Source: Albirhodobacter sp048262715 (GTDB lineage: Bacteria > Pseudomonadota > Alphaproteobacteria > Rhodobacterales > Rhodobacteraceae). Taken from it: 64,000 nucleotides of DNA. Each line of letters begins with the position of its first letter. The stretch's first letter is position 1. Of the stretch, positions 33,112-42,838 are shown in pieces. A model generated the notes under the pieces. The model worked only from the letters and a program-made list of their open reading frames with translations. It did no database searches and was not told the DNA's origin. The DNA is taken from assembly GCA_048262715.1 (NCBI GenBank), contig JBLXEV010000015.1:18744-82743 (forward strand), in the 5' to 3' direction. Position numbers and translations under genes: made by a program.

Positions 33112-33313
33112 ATGATTTGGCTAGAGGCAGTTCAGGGGGCTGTCCAATCACAAACACGTCCCCCAAATGCCGCACGCCCCTACAAAAGGCAGGCAGCAAC
33201 AGGCGTCGCGATGGACCCCAGCGATATCGGTATACATTGGCATACTGCACTAGCCAAGCGCCCCGAAATCCGCTATCACCGCGCCAACGAGTCACCCCAA
33301 ACAAGAGGCCGCT

Positions 33314-34528
33314 ATGACCAAGATCAAGGTAGCAAACCCCGTTGTCGAACTCGACGGCGACGAAATGACCCGGATCATCTGGGATTTCATCAAGCAAAAG
33401 CTGATCCTGCCCTATCTCGACATCGACCTGAAATATTACGATCTCGGCATCGAAGAGCGTGACCGCACCGATGACCAAATCACCATCGACGCCGCCCATG
33501 CGATCAAGAAATACGGCGTTGGCGTGAAATGTGCGACCATCACACCTGATGAGCAGCGCGTTGAAGAATTCGGCCTCAAGCAAATGTGGCGCTCGCCCAA
33601 CGGCACCATCCGCAACATCCTCGGCGGCGTGATCTTCCGTGAGCCGATCATCTGCCAAAACGTGCCGCGGCTCGTTCCGGGTTGGACTCAGCCGATCGTT
33701 GTTGGCCGTCACGCGTTTGGCGACCAATACCGCGCGACCGATTTCCGCTTCCCCGGCAAGGGCAAGCTGACAATCAAATTCGTCGGTGAAGATGGCGAAG
33801 TCATTGAAAAAGAAGTCTTCGATGCGCCTTCGGCTGGCGTCACCATGGCGATGTACAACCTCGACGAATCGATCATCGATTTCGCACGCGCCTCGATGAA
33901 CTACGGCCTTGTCAAAGGCTGGCCGGTGTACCTGTCGACCAAGAACACCATCTTGAAAGCCTATGACGGCCGCTTCAAGGATCTGTTCCAGCAAGTGTTC
34001 GACGAAGAATTCGCCGATAAATTCAAAGAAGCTGGCATCACCTACGAGCACCGCCTGATCGACGATATGGTGGCCTCGGCGATGAAATGGTCGGGCGGCT
34101 ACGTCTGGGCGTGCAAAAACTACGATGGCGACGTGCAGTCGGATACCGTGGCACAGGGCTTCGGCTCGCTCGGCCTGATGACCTCCGTGCTGATGACGCC
34201 CGATGGGCAGACCGTGGAAGCGGAAGCGGCGCATGGCACCGTGACGCGTCACTACCGCCAGCACCAAGCGGGCAAAGAGACCTCGACCAACTCGATCGCG
34301 TCGATCTTCGCATGGTCGGGCGGCCTCAAGCACCGCGCGAAACTGGACGGCAACGCGGAGCTCGCGAAATTCGCCGAGACCCTCGAGAAAGTCACCGTGC
34401 AGACCGTGGAAGATGGTTTCATGACCAAAGACCTCGCGCTGCTGGTCGGCCCCGATCAGAAATGGCTGACCACGATTGGCTATCTCGAGAAAGTCGACGA
34501 ATACCTGAACAAAGCGCTCAACGGCTAA
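33314..34528 (+). CDS. icd: Isocitrate dehydrogenase (NADP), eukaryotic-type
   Basis: 404 residues, dimeric type II isocitrate dehydrogenase. The start MTKIKVANPVVELDGDEMTRIIWDFIKQKLI, the RSPNGTIRNILGGVIFREPIIC loop with Ser/Arg substrate residues, and the metal-binding ESIIDFARASM and DDMVASAMKWSGGYVWACKNYDGDVQSD regions are all conserved. The NADP region is HGTVTRHYRQ. It oxidatively decarboxylates isocitrate in the TCA cycle. A terminator lies directly downstream. Confidence 0.98.
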   Translation: MTKIKVANPVVELDGDEMTRIIWDFIKQKLILPYLDIDLKYYDLGIEERDRTDDQITIDAAHAIKKYGVGVKCATITPDEQRVEEFGLKQMWRSPNGTIRNILGGVIFREPIICQNVPRLVPGWTQPIVVGRHAFGDQYRATDFRFPGKGKLTIKFVGEDGEVIEKEVFDAPSAGVTMAMYNLDESIIDFARASMNYGLVKGWPVYLSTKNTILKAYDGRFKDLFQQVFDEEFADKFKEAGITYEHRLIDDMVASAMKWSGGYVWACKNYDGDVQSDTVAQGFGSLGLMTSVLMTPDGQTVEAEAAHGTVTRHYRQHQAGKETSTNSIASIFAWSGGLKHRAKLDGNAELAKFAETLEKVTVQTVEDGFMTKDLALLVGPDQKWLTTIGYLEKVDEYLNKALNG

Positions 34529-34553
34529 TTGCCAAGGGTGAAACAACTGGCGC

Positions 34554-34578
34554 GGGCGGGGATTTCCCCGCCCTTTTG
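34554..34578 (+). terminator. Terminator after icd
   Basis: GGGCGGGG (34554-34561) pairs with CCCCGCCC (34566-34573) around an ATTT loop, followed by TTTTG. Confidence 0.85.
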
Positions 34579-34642
34579 CTTGCGCTTTGGGCGAACGCGC
34601 GATACCGCCTCAGGGCCTGTGTCAGACCAATGGATCTCCATC

Positions 34643-35260
34643 ATGACCGAACCCAACGCCCCGAAATCCAACGCGCATAGCCTGATGGATGATGCGCAAG
34701 GCATCACCTTTGGCGCGATCATGGCGTCTTTCGGGATCGTGATCCTGACGCATCTGGGCTTCGTGACGGGCCAAACCGCAGGCCTCGCCGTGCTGATTTC
34801 CTACGCAACGGGCTGGTCGTTCGGACTGGTATTCTTCCTTGTGAACCTGCCGTTTTACTGGCTCGGGTATAAGCGCATGGGCGGCGTTTTTGTCGCCAAG
34901 ACCTTTGCAGCGGTGGCGATCCTGTCTGTCGCAAGCGCGGTGCTTCCCGATTACGTCAGCTTCGCCACCCTACATCCTGCTGTTGGCGCGATCCTTTTCG
35001 GCTTTATCTCCGGCGCGGGGCTATTGGCGCTGTTCCGGCATGGCGCGAGCCTCGGCGGGGTCGGGATTGTCGCGCTCTATCTGCAGGACAAGACAGGGTT
35101 CAAGGCGGGCTGGACGCAGCTTCTCTTCGATCTCGCAGTCTTCGCGCTGGCGCTGGCGCTGCGCGATCCGGTCACCGTCGCATGGTCCTTCCTCGGCGCG
35201 CTGATCCTCAATATGGTGATCATGATGAATCACCGCAGGGATCGCTATATCGCGACCTGA
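34643..35260 (+). CDS. YitT-family membrane protein
   Basis: 205 residues from ATG 34643. It has five or six hydrophobic helices and the YitT-type motif FGAIMASFGIVILTHLGFVTGQTAGLAVLI at the start and FRHGASLGGVGIVALYLQDKTG in the middle. YitT proteins are membrane proteins without a settled function. It is followed 12 bases later by an SMR-type transporter gene, so the two are probably co-transcribed. Confidence 0.85.
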   Translation: MTEPNAPKSNAHSLMDDAQGITFGAIMASFGIVILTHLGFVTGQTAGLAVLISYATGWSFGLVFFLVNLPFYWLGYKRMGGVFVAKTFAAVAILSVASAVLPDYVSFATLHPAVGAILFGFISGAGLLALFRHGASLGGVGIVALYLQDKTGFKAGWTQLLFDLAVFALALALRDPVTVAWSFLGALILNMVIMMNHRRDRYIAT

Positions 35261-35272
35261 GAAGGAGCGCCT

Positions 35273-35617
35273 ATGTCACCGAGCTGGTCCACCTATGCCT
35301 ATCTGCTGATCGCGGTGCTGTTTGAGACTTTCGGATCGACATGTCTGCAAGCCAGCCAGCAATTCACCAAGCTGGTGCCGTCTTTGGGGGTGCTGCTGGG
35401 CTTCGCGGGAGCGTTTTATTTCTTCACCCTCGTGCTGCGCGATCTGCCCTTGGGGATCACCTATGCGCTGTGGTCCGGCATCGGGATGATCCTGATCACC
35501 GCCTCGGGCCGGATCATCTTCGGGCAAAAGCTAGATGCGCCCGCCCTGCTCGGCCTTGCCCTGATTATAAGCGGGATCATCGTCATCAACGTGTTTTCCA
35601 AGTCTGCCACGCATTAG
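35273..35617 (+). CDS. SMR-family multidrug efflux protein
   Basis: 114 residues, four hydrophobic helices. The first helix contains the conserved Glu (AYLLIAVLFETFGSTCLQASQQF), the coupling carboxylate of small multidrug resistance pumps, followed by the GITYALWSGIGMILITASG loop/helix signature. It probably works as a dimer exporting cationic compounds by proton antiport. It is adjacent to the YitT gene. Confidence 0.92.
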   Translation: MSPSWSTYAYLLIAVLFETFGSTCLQASQQFTKLVPSLGVLLGFAGAFYFFTLVLRDLPLGITYALWSGIGMILITASGRIIFGQKLDAPALLGLALIISGIIVINVFSKSATH

Positions 35618-35688
35618 ACGGCGCATTAGGCTGGCGTTTCCCGACGTTTCCGGCTATGCGCGGCGCAAAGCACGAATAGGCGGATCAA

Positions 35689-37509
35689 ATGGACCTTCGC
35701 AATATCGCGATTATCGCACACGTTGACCACGGCAAAACGACCTTGGTTGACAAACTCCTGAGCCAGTCTGGCTCGTTCAGGGAGAACCAAGCCGTGGCCG
35801 AACGCGCCATGGACAGCAACGACATTGAGCGCGAACGCGGGATCACCATCCTTGCGAAATGCACGAGCGTTGAATGGAAAGGCATCCGGATCAACATCGT
35901 TGATACCCCCGGCCACGCCGATTTCGGCGGTGAGGTGGAGCGGATCCTCTCGATGGTGGACGGCGTTTGCCTCCTCGTAGACGCCGCTGAAGGCCCGATG
36001 CCGCAAACAAAATTCGTTTGCTCGAAAGCGCTCGCGCTTGGCCTCAAGCCGATTGTCGTTCTCAACAAAGTCGATAAGCCCGCCGCAGAGCCCGATTGGG
36101 CGCTGGATCAGGTCTTCGATCTCTTCGCGAACTTGGGCGCCAATGACGAACAGCTCGACTTCCCGCATGTCTATGCCTCGGGCATCGGCGGCTGGGCAGA
36201 TAACGAGCTCGACGGCCCGCGCGAAAACCTCGACGCGCTGTTCGATCTGATCGTCGATCACGTGAAGACCCCCGAGCAGGTGAAACGTGCCGACGAGCCG
36301 TTCCAGATGCTGGCAACCACGCTGGGCGCGGATCCGTTCATCGGCCGCATCCTGACAGGCCGTATTGAAGCCGGCCGGGTCAAAGTCGGCGATAGTGTGA
36401 AAGCACTCTCGCGCAAAGGCGACCGGATCGAGCAGTTCCGTATCACCAAGATCCTCGCGTTCCGTGGCCTGCAACAGCAAGCGATTGATGAGGCCGAAGC
36501 CGGCGACATCGTCTCGATCGCTGGGATGACCAAGGCGACGGTGGCCGATACGATCTGCTCGCTCGACGTGGATACCGCGATTGATGCGCAACCGATCGAT
36601 CCGCCGACGATCTCCGTCACCTTCTCGATCAACGACAGCCCGCTCGCAGGCAAAGACGGCTCCAAAGTGCAATCGCGGATCATCCGTGAACGCCTGATGA
36701 AAGAAGCCGAAACCAACGTCGCAATCCGCGTGGACGATACCCCAGGTGGTGAAGCATTCATCGTTTCTGGCCGCGGCGAACTCCAAATGGGCGTTCTGAT
36801 CGAGAACATGCGCCGCGAAGGCTTCGAGCTGTCGATCTCGCGTCCGCGCGTGATCTTCCGTGAAGAGAACGGCGTACGCATGGAGCCGATTGAAGAAGTC
36901 ATCGTCGATGTGGATGACGAATATTCCGGCGTCGTGATCGAAAAGCTGACCGGCAACCGCAAAGGCGATCTGCTCGAGATGCGCCCCGCTGGCGTCGGCA
37001 AGACCCGCATCGTCGCGCATGTGCCGTCGCGTGGCCTGATCGGCTACCAAGGCGAGTTCATGACCGACACGCGCGGCAACGGCGTGCTGAACCGAATCTT
37101 CCACGACTGGGCCCCCTATAAAGGCCCGATCCAAGGCCGCCGTCAGGGCGTTCTGATCTCGATGGAAAACGGCACTTCGGTGTCCTACGCTCTGTGGAAA
37201 CTCGAAGATCGCGGCAAGTTCTTCATTGGTGCGCAGGAAGCTGTGTATCAAGGCATGATCTTGGGCGAGCACAATCGCGACAACGATCTCGAGATCAACC
37301 CGCTCAAGGGCAAACAGCTGACCAACGTGCGCGCCTCGGGCACGGATGAAGCTGTGCGCCTGACAACGCCGGTCCGCATGTCGCTCGAAGAAGCCATCGC
37401 GTACATCGACGATGACGAACTGGTGGAAGTGACGCCGAAATCGGTCCGTCTGCGCAAGCGCTACCTCGATCCGCATGAGCGCAAGCGGATGGCGAAAGTC
37501 GAAGCGTAA
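35689..37509 (+). CDS. typA: Translational GTPase TypA/BipA
   Basis: 606 residues. G1 AHVDHGKT (His11-Thr17), G2 RGITILAK region (about 49-57), G3 DTPGHADF (72-79), G4 NKVD and the C-terminal EF-G-like domains (GGEAFIVSGRGELQMGVLIENMRREGFELSISRPRVI; HVPSRGLIGYQGEFMTDTRGNGVLNR) are all conserved. It binds ribosomes and supports growth at low temperature and stress. It has its own terminator. Confidence 0.98.
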   Translation: MDLRNIAIIAHVDHGKTTLVDKLLSQSGSFRENQAVAERAMDSNDIERERGITILAKCTSVEWKGIRINIVDTPGHADFGGEVERILSMVDGVCLLVDAAEGPMPQTKFVCSKALALGLKPIVVLNKVDKPAAEPDWALDQVFDLFANLGANDEQLDFPHVYASGIGGWADNELDGPRENLDALFDLIVDHVKTPEQVKRADEPFQMLATTLGADPFIGRILTGRIEAGRVKVGDSVKALSRKGDRIEQFRITKILAFRGLQQQAIDEAEAGDIVSIAGMTKATVADTICSLDVDTAIDAQPIDPPTISVTFSINDSPLAGKDGSKVQSRIIRERLMKEAETNVAIRVDDTPGGEAFIVSGRGELQMGVLIENMRREGFELSISRPRVIFREENGVRMEPIEEVIVDVDDEYSGVVIEKLTGNRKGDLLEMRPAGVGKTRIVAHVPSRGLIGYQGEFMTDTRGNGVLNRIFHDWAPYKGPIQGRRQGVLISMENGTSVSYALWKLEDRGKFFIGAQEAVYQGMILGEHNRDNDLEINPLKGKQLTNVRASGTDEAVRLTTPVRMSLEEAIAYIDDDELVEVTPKSVRLRKRYLDPHERKRMAKVEA

Positions 37510-37531
37510 TCGCTCCGCGATAGAAGACAGA

Positions 37532-37557
37532 ACGGGGGGCCAATGGCCCCCCGTTTT
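37532..37557 (+). terminator. Terminator after typA
   Basis: A 10-bp stem (37532-37541 with 37545-37554) and AAT loop, then TTTT. Confidence 0.85.
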
Positions 37558-37622
37558 CGCTTCTGTGATTGAGGGCTAAGGGCGCATGGGGCGCTGCCCC
37601 CGTCTTCGCTGCGCGAAGCCTC

Positions 37623-37695
37623 CCCCGGGATATTTCAGGCAACCAGAAACACGAAGCGCCGGCTATCGCTTCTGGTTGCTCTAAATATCCCGGGG
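37623..37695. repeat. 26-bp inverted repeat of the GGATATTT family
   Basis: The arms 37623-37648 and 37670-37695 match at about 22 of 26 positions (CCCCGGGATATTT ... AAATATCCCGGGG outer, CAACCAGAA/TTCTGGTTG inner) with a 21-base spacer. It lies between typA and the amidotransferase gene and is the most complete copy of the family. Confidence 0.7.
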
Positions 37696-37735
37696 TGAAT
37701 TGGCCGCGAGGCCAAGAGGGGCAGAGCCCCTGCAC

Positions 37736-38533
37736 CTATTGCGCAGCGAGCGCCACGACCTGAGGGGCGAAAGGCTCAATCGTCAAATCGGCCCCTTCAA
37801 AAGTGCAGAAGGAATTGGGCGGGATCGCCTCCCAATCCGATTGACCGATCTCTAAGGGCTCGGAAACAACGGCCCTTCCCGCGCGGCTCTCGGACCAGCG
37901 GTGGAACAAGGTCGGGGCCTGATCATCGGAGGCATAGCGAATGGCGTAGAGGCGCTTTCCATCTGAAAACGCACAGGTGAGCCGCATATGTGGTGCGGCA
38001 CCCCGCGCTTGCGACAGTGCCTCAAACTGCGCGGTGGCCCGCTCCATCGCGGCCTTCGGCTCCGTATCCAGCCCAAGGCCGAGTGCCACGAGGAACAGCG
38101 CCTCGCTATCGGTTGCCCCTTTGCGTTGCGGGTAGAGTGCGTCGGTGATCATCATTTCGGCATCGCGCCGGAACGCGTCGTAGCCGCCGATCTGCCCGTT
38201 GTGCATGAAGCTCCAACGCCCCACCGCGAAAGGATGGCAATTGTTGCGCGAGGTGGCCGTGCCCGTTGATGCACGAACATGCGCTAAAAACACAGGTGAT
38301 TTAACCTGCGCAATCAAGGACTTAAGATTTGGATCTGACCAAGCGGGCATCACATCGCGGTAGAGCCCAGGCGTCTCGCGATCCCCATACCACGCGAGGC
38401 CAAACCCATCAGCATTGATCGCCGTATGGCACTTGGTCGCACAATGCGATTGATGAATCAACGAATGGCCCGGCCGGCTGATGATGTCTTCTAAGTAGAT
38501 TTCGTGACCGATATAGGCTGCCCAGCGACACAT
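37736..38533 (-). CDS. Class II glutamine amidotransferase (YafJ/EgtC-like)
   Basis: 265 residues from ATG 38533, chosen so that the catalytic Cys is residue 2 (MCRWAAYIGHEIYLED). The N-terminal nucleophile amidotransferase fold shows the HCATKCHTAINADGFGLAWYG and RASTGTATSRNNCHPFAVGRWSFMHNGQIGG motifs, with the GQ ammonia-tunnel-type residues. The partner or substrate is not evident from neighbours. A 60-base or so gap to the DUF1330 gene suggests possible co-transcription. Confidence 0.93.
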   Translation of the reverse strand: MCRWAAYIGHEIYLEDIISRPGHSLIHQSHCATKCHTAINADGFGLAWYGDRETPGLYRDVMPAWSDPNLKSLIAQVKSPVFLAHVRASTGTATSRNNCHPFAVGRWSFMHNGQIGGYDAFRRDAEMMITDALYPQRKGATDSEALFLVALGLGLDTEPKAAMERATAQFEALSQARGAAPHMRLTCAFSDGKRLYAIRYASDDQAPTLFHRWSESRAGRAVVSEPLEIGQSDWEAIPPNSFCTFEGADLTIEPFAPQVVALAAQ

Positions 38534-38614
38534 ATTGCCCCTCATAGGCGGTTGGTTCCGCCCCAGTTTCACTTAAATGCTTAAACATCACCTTAGAGAA
38601 ACCGGAGCGAAAGG

Positions 38615-38902
38615 TCAGACGTTTTCTTCGACAATCACCAATTCGCGTTCAGCAGCGCCAATCGCATGGGCAAGCGCCGCCTGATATTCGGGCGAATGGT
38701 AGCACGCCACCGCATCCTCGACGGAGGCGAAGCGCGCCACGACATTGCGCGGGCGCTCCTTGCCTTCGAGCTGCACGTAGCGCGCGCCACGTGCAACGAA
38801 TGCGCCGCCATGTTTGGCAATCGCCGGCCCTGCAAGCTCGGCATATTTCCCGTACGCTTCAGGGTCTGTCACCGTGACATGTGCGATCCAAAGTGCGCTC
38901 AT
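38615..38902 (-). CDS. DUF1330-family protein
   Basis: 95 residues matching the DUF1330 ferredoxin-like fold: WIAHVTVTDPEAYGKYAELAGPAIAKHGGAFVARG then ARFASVEDAVACYHSPEYQAALAHAIGAAERELVIVE. The biochemical role is unknown for the family. It lies one base after alaS and shares its strand. Confidence 0.93.
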   Translation of the reverse strand: MSALWIAHVTVTDPEAYGKYAELAGPAIAKHGGAFVARGARYVQLEGKERPRNVVARFASVEDAVACYHSPEYQAALAHAIGAAERELVIVEENV

Positions 38903-38903
38903 C

Positions 38904-41555
38904 TTAAGCTCCCATCACGGCTTCTGCCGCTGCAATTGCTTCATCTGCTTTCGAGGCATCTGCCCCACCTGCTTGCGCCATATCCGCGCGCCCGCCGCCG
39001 CCTTTACCGCCAAGCGCAGCCGCCGCCGCCTTGACGAGATCGACCGCGGAGACCTTATCAGTCATGTCCGAGGTCACCCCCGCCGCAACAGCTGCCTTCC
39101 CGCCGGTATCGGCGACGACAAGCACCGCACCCGAGCCGATTTTCTCTTTCAAGCTATCGACCAAGGCAGGCAAATCCTTGCCCGTCACGCCGGAAACCAC
39201 TTGCGCGAGGAATTTCACGCCGTTGATCTCTTTCACATCCGGCGCGCCCGCAGCACCGCCGCCCATCGCCAATTCGCGGCGCAATTGGGCAACCTCATTG
39301 GCGAGCGATTTACGCTCCTCTGCCAGCGCGCGCACCCGCTCGGCCACATCGGCAGGGGCGGCTTTCAACACTGCCGCAGCCTCTACAAGACGGGCGTTCT
39401 GCGCGTTGAGATAGTCCAGCGCCGCCTGCCCCGTCAGCGCCTCGAACCGCCGCACACCTGCGGAGGACGCGCTATCGCCGAGCGCCACAAAGGCCCCGAT
39501 ATCGCCCGTGCGCTTCACATGGGTGCCGCCGCAAAGCTCGAGCGAATAGGTCGCCTTATCGGCCCCCTTGTTCGATCCCGCCAGACGGCCCATCGAGACC
39601 ACACGGACCTCGTCGCCGTATTTCTCGCCAAACAGCGCCTGCGCGCCAAGGGCGCGTGCATCGTCCGGTGTCATGATCCGCGTCTCAACGGGCGTATTTT
39701 GGCGAATGAATTCATTCACTTCCGCTTCTACGCTCGCAATCTCCTGCGCGCTCAGCCCTTTGGAATGGCTGAAATCGAAGCGCAGGCGATCTTCCGCATT
39801 GAGCGAGCCTTTCTGCGCGACGTGATCGCCCAGAGCGCGGCGCAGCGCTTCATGCAACAGGTGCGTGGCCGAGTGGTTCGCGCGGATCGCCGAGCGGCGC
39901 GCGTGAGCGACGGTCAGCCGCGCGGCCTGCCCTTTGGTGATCTCGCCCGAGGTGATCTCCGCGATATGCAGGAACACGCCCGCGACCTTTTTGGTATCCA
40001 CAATGCGCGCGGATCCGGTTTCGGTCTCGATCACGCCCTGATCGCCCACCTGACCACCGGATTCCGCATAGAACGGAGTTTGGTTCACCACGATGGTGAC
40101 TTTGCCATCGGCTTTCTCTGCCACGGCGCCATCCACGACCAAAGCGAGGATTTGCCCCTCCGCGGCCTCAGTGTCATAGCCCAAGAATTCGGTGACACCG
40201 GATTTCTCCGCGATGTCGAACCAGACCGTCGCATCTGCCGCCTCGCCCGAACCCGCCCAGCTTGCGCGGGCCTTGGCCTTTTGCTCGGCCATCGCCGTAT
40301 CAAAGCCCTCCGTCGCGACCTCGCGGCCCTTTTCGCGCAGCGCATCTTGGGTCAAATCGAGCGGGAAACCATAGGTATCATAAAGTTTGAACGCCACTTC
40401 ACCCGGCAGGGCCGCATCTTCCGGTAGGCCGGAGAGCTCGTCATCAAGCAATTTCAAGCCACGATCGAGCGTGGTTTTGAACCGGGTTTCCTCAAGCCGC
40501 AGGGTTTCCTCGATCAGCGCCTGCGCTTGGCCCAGCTCCGGATAGGCCGCGCCCATTTCGCGGATCAGCGCAGGCACGAGGCGATACATGACCGGATCTT
40601 TCGCCCCAAGGAGATGCGCATGACGCATTGCGCGGCGCATGATCCGGCGCAGCACGTAGCCACGCCCGTCGGAGGAGGGCATCACGCCATCTGCGATCAG
40701 GAAGGAGGTCGAGCGCAGGTGGTCGGCGATCACGCGGTGATGCACATTGCCTGGGCCGTCGATATCGGACGAGGTCGCGTTGGCGGAGGCCTCCATCAGA
40801 TTGCGCATCAGATCGGTATCGTAATTGTCGTGTTTGCCTTGCAGCAGCGCGCCGATCCGCTCCAGCCCCATGCCGGTGTCAATCGACTGCATGTCAAGCG
40901 CGCGCATCGAGCCATCCTCGAATTGCTCGTTTTGCATGAAGACGTTGTTCCAGATTTCGATGAAACGGTCGCCATCCTCATCGGGCGAGCCCGGAGGGCC
41001 ACCGGCAATCTTTTCCCCGTGATCGAAGAAAATCTCGGTGCAGGGGCCGCAAGGGCCGGTTGGCCCCATTTGCCAGAAGTTGTCATTGGTCGCGATGCGG
41101 ATGATCCGATCATCGGGCAGGCCCGCAACCTTCTTCCACAGATCCGCAGCCTCGTCATCATTGTGATAAACGGTGACCAGCAGCTTATCCTTCGGGATGT
41201 CGAACTCTTTGGTCAAAAGCTCCCACGCGAAGGGAATCGCGCCCTCTTTGAAATAATCCCCGAAGGAGAAATTCCCGAGCATTTCGAAGAACGTATGATG
41301 GCGCGCGGTGTAGCCGACGTTGTCGAGATCGTTGTGCTTGCCGCCTGCGCGAACGCATTTTTGCGCGGTGGTCGCACGGACATAATCGCGTTTTTCCACG
41401 CCCGTGAAGCAGTTTTTGAACTGCACCATGCCGGAGTTGGTGAACATCAAGGTCGGATCATTGCGCGGAACCAGCGGGGAGCTGTCCACGACGCGGTGGC
41501 CGTTCTTCTCGAAGAAGTTGAGATAGGTCGAGCGGATCTCGTTCAAACTGGGCAT
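38904..41555 (-). CDS. alaS: Alanyl-tRNA synthetase
   Basis: 883 residues from ATG 41555 (MPSLNEIRSTYLNFFEKNGH). The class II catalytic core (NSGMVQFKNCFTG, GPTGPCGPCTEIFFD), the middle domain, the editing domain with HSATHLLHEAL (HxxxH) and CGGTHV motif zinc residues, and the C-Ala domain with Gly-rich tail (GGKGGGGRADMAQAGG) are present. It charges tRNA-Ala. An in-frame extension upstream is not used. The next upstream gene is recA on the same strand, separated by its terminator. Confidence 0.98.
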   Translation of the reverse strand: MPSLNEIRSTYLNFFEKNGHRVVDSSPLVPRNDPTLMFTNSGMVQFKNCFTGVEKRDYVRATTAQKCVRAGGKHNDLDNVGYTARHHTFFEMLGNFSFGDYFKEGAIPFAWELLTKEFDIPKDKLLVTVYHNDDEAADLWKKVAGLPDDRIIRIATNDNFWQMGPTGPCGPCTEIFFDHGEKIAGGPPGSPDEDGDRFIEIWNNVFMQNEQFEDGSMRALDMQSIDTGMGLERIGALLQGKHDNYDTDLMRNLMEASANATSSDIDGPGNVHHRVIADHLRSTSFLIADGVMPSSDGRGYVLRRIMRRAMRHAHLLGAKDPVMYRLVPALIREMGAAYPELGQAQALIEETLRLEETRFKTTLDRGLKLLDDELSGLPEDAALPGEVAFKLYDTYGFPLDLTQDALREKGREVATEGFDTAMAEQKAKARASWAGSGEAADATVWFDIAEKSGVTEFLGYDTEAAEGQILALVVDGAVAEKADGKVTIVVNQTPFYAESGGQVGDQGVIETETGSARIVDTKKVAGVFLHIAEITSGEITKGQAARLTVAHARRSAIRANHSATHLLHEALRRALGDHVAQKGSLNAEDRLRFDFSHSKGLSAQEIASVEAEVNEFIRQNTPVETRIMTPDDARALGAQALFGEKYGDEVRVVSMGRLAGSNKGADKATYSLELCGGTHVKRTGDIGAFVALGDSASSAGVRRFEALTGQAALDYLNAQNARLVEAAAVLKAAPADVAERVRALAEERKSLANEVAQLRRELAMGGGAAGAPDVKEINGVKFLAQVVSGVTGKDLPALVDSLKEKIGSGAVLVVADTGGKAAVAAGVTSDMTDKVSAVDLVKAAAAALGGKGGGGRADMAQAGGADASKADEAIAAAEAVMGA

Positions 41556-41633
41556 GTCGGGGCCTTTGTTTTGTGGGGCTTTTCGGGCCATTTGCACCCG
41601 TTTAACGCCCCGCCCCGCCCCTGTCCACACAGC

Positions 41634-41661
41634 AAAACGGCCGAGGAAATCCCCGGCCGTT
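41634..41661 (-). terminator. Terminator after recA
   Basis: AACGGCCG (41636-41643) pairs with CGGCCGTT (41654-41661); on the minus strand the stem is followed by TTTT. Confidence 0.8.
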
Positions 41662-41684
41662 AATTCTGTCATATTTCGGTGAAA

Positions 41685-42752
41685 TCAGTCCTCGACCATA
41701 TCCGGATCATTCTCGGACGCGCCAAAATCAAGCCCATGCGAGGCGCGGATTTTGTCTTCAATCTCCAGCGCCATATCCGGGTTATCTTTCAGGAAAGTCT
41801 TGGCGTTTTCACGCCCCTGACCGATGCGCTGATCCCCGTAGGAATACCAAGCGCCCGATTTATCAACGACACCCGCTTTCACGCCAAGATCGACCAACTC
41901 GCCAGTCTTCGAAATCCCTTCGCCATACATGATGTCGAATTCGACCTGCTTGAACGGCGGCGCGACCTTGTTTTTCACGACTTTGACACGGGTGCTGTTG
42001 CCGACAACCTCATCGCGATCCTTGATCGCGCCTATCCGGCGGATATCGAGGCGCACGGAGGCGTAGAATTTCAGCGCATGGCCGCCGGTCGTGGTTTCGG
42101 GCGAGCCGAACATCACGCCGATTTTCATCCGAATTTGGTTGATGAAAATCACCATGCAGTTGGAGCGACCAATTGAGGCTGTGAGCTTGCGCATCGCCTG
42201 AGACATCAGACGCGCCTGCGCCCCCACGGTCGCATCGCCCATATCGCCTTCGATTTCGGCCTTCGGCGTCAATGCAGCAACGGAATCGACCACGACCATC
42301 GACACCGCACCGGAGCGCACCAGCGTATCGACAATCTCCAGCGCTTGCTCGCCCGTATCGGGCTGCGAGATCAAAAGCTCATCGAGGTTAACCCCCAATT
42401 TGCGCGCATAAATCGGATCAAGCGCATGCTCGGCATCCACAAAGGCGCAAACCCCGCCTTTTTTCTGCTCTTCCGCGACGGCGTGCAGGGTCAGCGTGGT
42501 TTTCCCCGAGCTTTCCGGCCCGTAGATCTCCACGATCCGGCCCTTTGGCAGACCGCCAATTCCCAAAGCGATGTCGAGGCCGAGAGATCCCGTCGAGGTC
42601 GCCTCAATCTCAACAATCGGACTATCAACGCCGAGGCGCATGATCGAGCCTTTGCCGAACTGGCGCTCGATCTGGGCTAGCGCCGAATCGAGCGCTTTTT
42701 GTTTTTCTGCACTGCGTTTATCTGTCATGTCAAAAAGGCTCGCCGCTGTCAT
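41685..42752 (-). CDS. recA: Recombinase RecA
   Basis: 355 residues from ATG 42752. Walker A GPESSGKT is at 78-85, followed by AEHALDPIYARKLGV, Walker B MVVVDSVAAL, loop regions (ETTTGGHALKFYASVRLDIRR) and the acidic C-terminal tail (SENDPDMVED). It drives homologous recombination and activates LexA self-cleavage. An SOS box lies 72 bases upstream of its start. An in-frame extension to 42842 crosses that box and is not used. Confidence 0.98.
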   Translation of the reverse strand: MTAASLFDMTDKRSAEKQKALDSALAQIERQFGKGSIMRLGVDSPIVEIEATSTGSLGLDIALGIGGLPKGRIVEIYGPESSGKTTLTLHAVAEEQKKGGVCAFVDAEHALDPIYARKLGVNLDELLISQPDTGEQALEIVDTLVRSGAVSMVVVDSVAALTPKAEIEGDMGDATVGAQARLMSQAMRKLTASIGRSNCMVIFINQIRMKIGVMFGSPETTTGGHALKFYASVRLDIRRIGAIKDRDEVVGNSTRVKVVKNKVAPPFKQVEFDIMYGEGISKTGELVDLGVKAGVVDKSGAWYSYGDQRIGQGRENAKTFLKDNPDMALEIEDKIRASHGLDFGASENDPDMVED

Positions 42753-42823
42753 GGTTTCAGATCCCTTATTCCACAGGCACGAGAGATGGGCAATCCAAGC
42801 CACTCCGTCGGCACCATGAAGAT

Positions 42824-42838
42824 GTTCCCAACTTGTTC
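42824..42838 (-). promoter_or_regulatory. LexA SOS box (GTTC-N7-GTTC) upstream of recA
   Basis: GTTC at 42824-42827 and GTTC at 42835-42838 are separated by exactly 7 bases, the direct-repeat operator used by alphaproteobacterial LexA. It lies 72 bases upstream of the recA start. A nearby inverted GTTCTC/GAGAAC pair (42835-42862) could also contribute. Confidence 0.75.
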
